Shown one piece after another: positions 14,811 to 15,532 of a DNA stretch of 15,532 nucleotides. Where the stretch lies: the NCBI GenBank assembly GCA_937935995.1, contig CALGXF010000015.1, positions 1 through 15,532 of the forward strand, given 5' to 3'. A program made the position numbers and the translations under genes. Positions within the stretch are counted from its first letter, which is position 1, and each line of letters opens with the position of its first letter. Under the pieces are notes generated by a model. That model had not been told where the DNA came from and did not search any database. It saw nothing but the letters and a program-made list of their open reading frames with translations. This stretch comes from an uncultured Alphaproteobacteria bacterium. Its GTDB lineage: Bacteria; Pseudomonadota; Alphaproteobacteria; CAAHEQ01; UBA3637.

Positions 14811-15359
14811 ATGAAGACACGTCAAGAAGATTTAAGTCATTCAAAACAAAGGATTTGCGATCACCCGGGTTGCCAAGAAGAAGGAACGTTCCGCGCGCCC
14901 AAAGATCGTTCTTTACGTTCTTATTACTGGTTTTGCCTGAAACATGTGCAGGAATATAATAAAAATTGGAACTATTATGCCGGGCTGTCGGCGGATGAAA
15001 TCGAGCGCGAGATTCGCGAAGATTTAGTCGGACATCGACCGACTTGGAAAGTCAATAACCTGCATTCCAAACGTTTTAAAGATCCGTTTAACCTGTTTGA
15101 AGACATTCATCCCAACGGGCGGCGGTTTGAAAAAAAACAAGAAAAGAACAAAGCATCTTTAGCAACGATTGATCATTTAAATGCAATTAAGACATTGAAA
15201 TTAATGCCGCCGGTGACGCTTGAATCCGTCAAGAAAAATTACAAAGCGCTCGCGAAAAAGCACCATCCGGATATGACGGGCGGCAACAAACAATCCGAAG
15301 AAACGTTCAAGCAAATCACCGAAGCATACCATTTATTGTGTAAAGCCTTAAAAGGCTAG
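14811..15359 (+). CDS. J-domain protein with Cys/His N-terminal motif
   Basis: A 182-residue DnaJ-like co-chaperone of a type I associate with alphaproteobacteria. The C-terminal J domain (about 122-180) has NAIKTLKL, KKNYKALAKKHHPD with the HPD triad at 152-154, and FKQITEAYHLL. It should stimulate a DnaK-type Hsp70 ATPase. The N-terminal half holds CDHPGC (Cys16, Cys21) and FCLKHVQEYN (Cys42, His45), spaced as a possible zinc site, then WNYYAGLSADEIE and RPTW, which are family hallmarks. There is no Gly/Phe region and no DnaJ zinc repeat, so it is not DnaJ itself. The client is unknown. Its TAG stop shares the palindrome CTAG with the stop of the convergent gene. Confidence 0.9.
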   Translation: MKTRQEDLSHSKQRICDHPGCQEEGTFRAPKDRSLRSYYWFCLKHVQEYNKNWNYYAGLSADEIEREIREDLVGHRPTWKVNNLHSKRFKDPFNLFEDIHPNGRRFEKKQEKNKASLATIDHLNAIKTLKLMPPVTLESVKKNYKALAKKHHPDMTGGNKQSEETFKQITEAYHLLCKALKG

Positions 15360-15532
15360 ACACATCCCGTATCACACGTACCGCCGGTGCCGTTAATGGT
15401 ACATCCGTCTCCGCACAACGACCCGTTCTTCCAACAAGTATATGTGCTTCCGTTCGGATAACAAATCGTTCCTTGAGTTTCATCGTAACATCCGTAAAAT
15501 TGATATGATGCTTTTTGTAATACCAAGTTTCC
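15356..15532 (-). CDS. 3' end of a Cys-rich, probably secreted protein (cut by window edge)
   Basis: The last 58 codons of an open frame enter from the right edge and stop with TAG at 15358-15356. The peptide has seven Cys and many Gly, Thr and Asn, in blocks such as YGCYDETQGTICYPNGS, TCWKNGSLCGDGC and GGTCDTGCV. Cys-rich, Gly/Asn-rich tails of this kind resemble the extracellular part of the pilin-like protein at 56-1264, so it may belong to the same group. The N-terminus lies outside the window and cannot be checked. It overlaps the J-domain gene by four bases. Confidence 0.6.
   Translation of the reverse strand, partial: GNLVLQKASYQFYGCYDETQGTICYPNGSTYTCWKNGSLCGDGCTINGTGGTCDTGCV

Overview
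The window looks like a chromosomal segment of an uncultured, probably host-associated Alphaproteobacterium. This is an inference from gene families. The J-domain protein at the right end has the Cys-containing N-terminal region I associate with alphaproteobacteria. The ribbon-helix-helix regulator is of the RHH_4 type common in that class. The pilin-like N-terminus (GRSMIEMLGVLAIIGVLS) resembles proteins I recall from gut alphaproteobacterial metagenome assemblies. The DNA has moderate GC and AT-rich gaps. I saw no rRNA, tRNA, IS element, phage gene or CRISPR array, and no gene-free stretch exceeds 300 bases.

Layout, left to right. (1) 56-1264, minus: a secreted pilin-like protein carrying three EGF-like repeats, with its own promoter and terminator. 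(2) 1445-7808, minus: a compact housekeeping operon read as mtaB, ftsY, a large transporter-like membrane protein with HEAT repeats, a small cyclic-nucleotide-binding-fold protein, and a membrane-anchored parvulin foldase. It ends in a strong intrinsic terminator at 1401-1427. (3) 7900-9000, plus: a divergent AnmK-family sugar kinase, transcribed away from mtaB. (4) 9159-9479, plus: a small unknown protein behind a near-consensus promoter, preceded by a possible leaderless leader peptide. (5) 9448-14201, minus: a tightly packed five-gene operon. It encodes a membrane protein with a possible degenerate NERD-like domain, a VirD4/TraG-type coupling ATPase, an HNH-nuclease-like protein, a SUKH (SMI1/KNR4, YrhA-like) protein and a small three-helix membrane protein. 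(6) 14371-14667, minus: an RHH repressor-like protein with terminator. (7) 14811-15359, plus: a J-domain protein. (8) 15356-15532, minus: the 3' end of a Cys-rich protein cut by the window edge.

The most interesting region is 9448-14201. A type IV coupling protein is followed, with zero to a few bases between genes, by a protein matching the toxin-type HNH nuclease domain and then by a SUKH protein. SUKH is the classic immunity fold for nuclease toxins. The simplest reading is an effector-immunity pair built into the operon of its own secretion ATPase. However, the presumed general-base His of the HNH motif is Leu, so the protein may instead be a domesticated, catalytically dead adaptor. The upstream partner of the ATPase may carry a second degenerate nuclease fold. 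The operon may therefore be built around repurposed nuclease domains.
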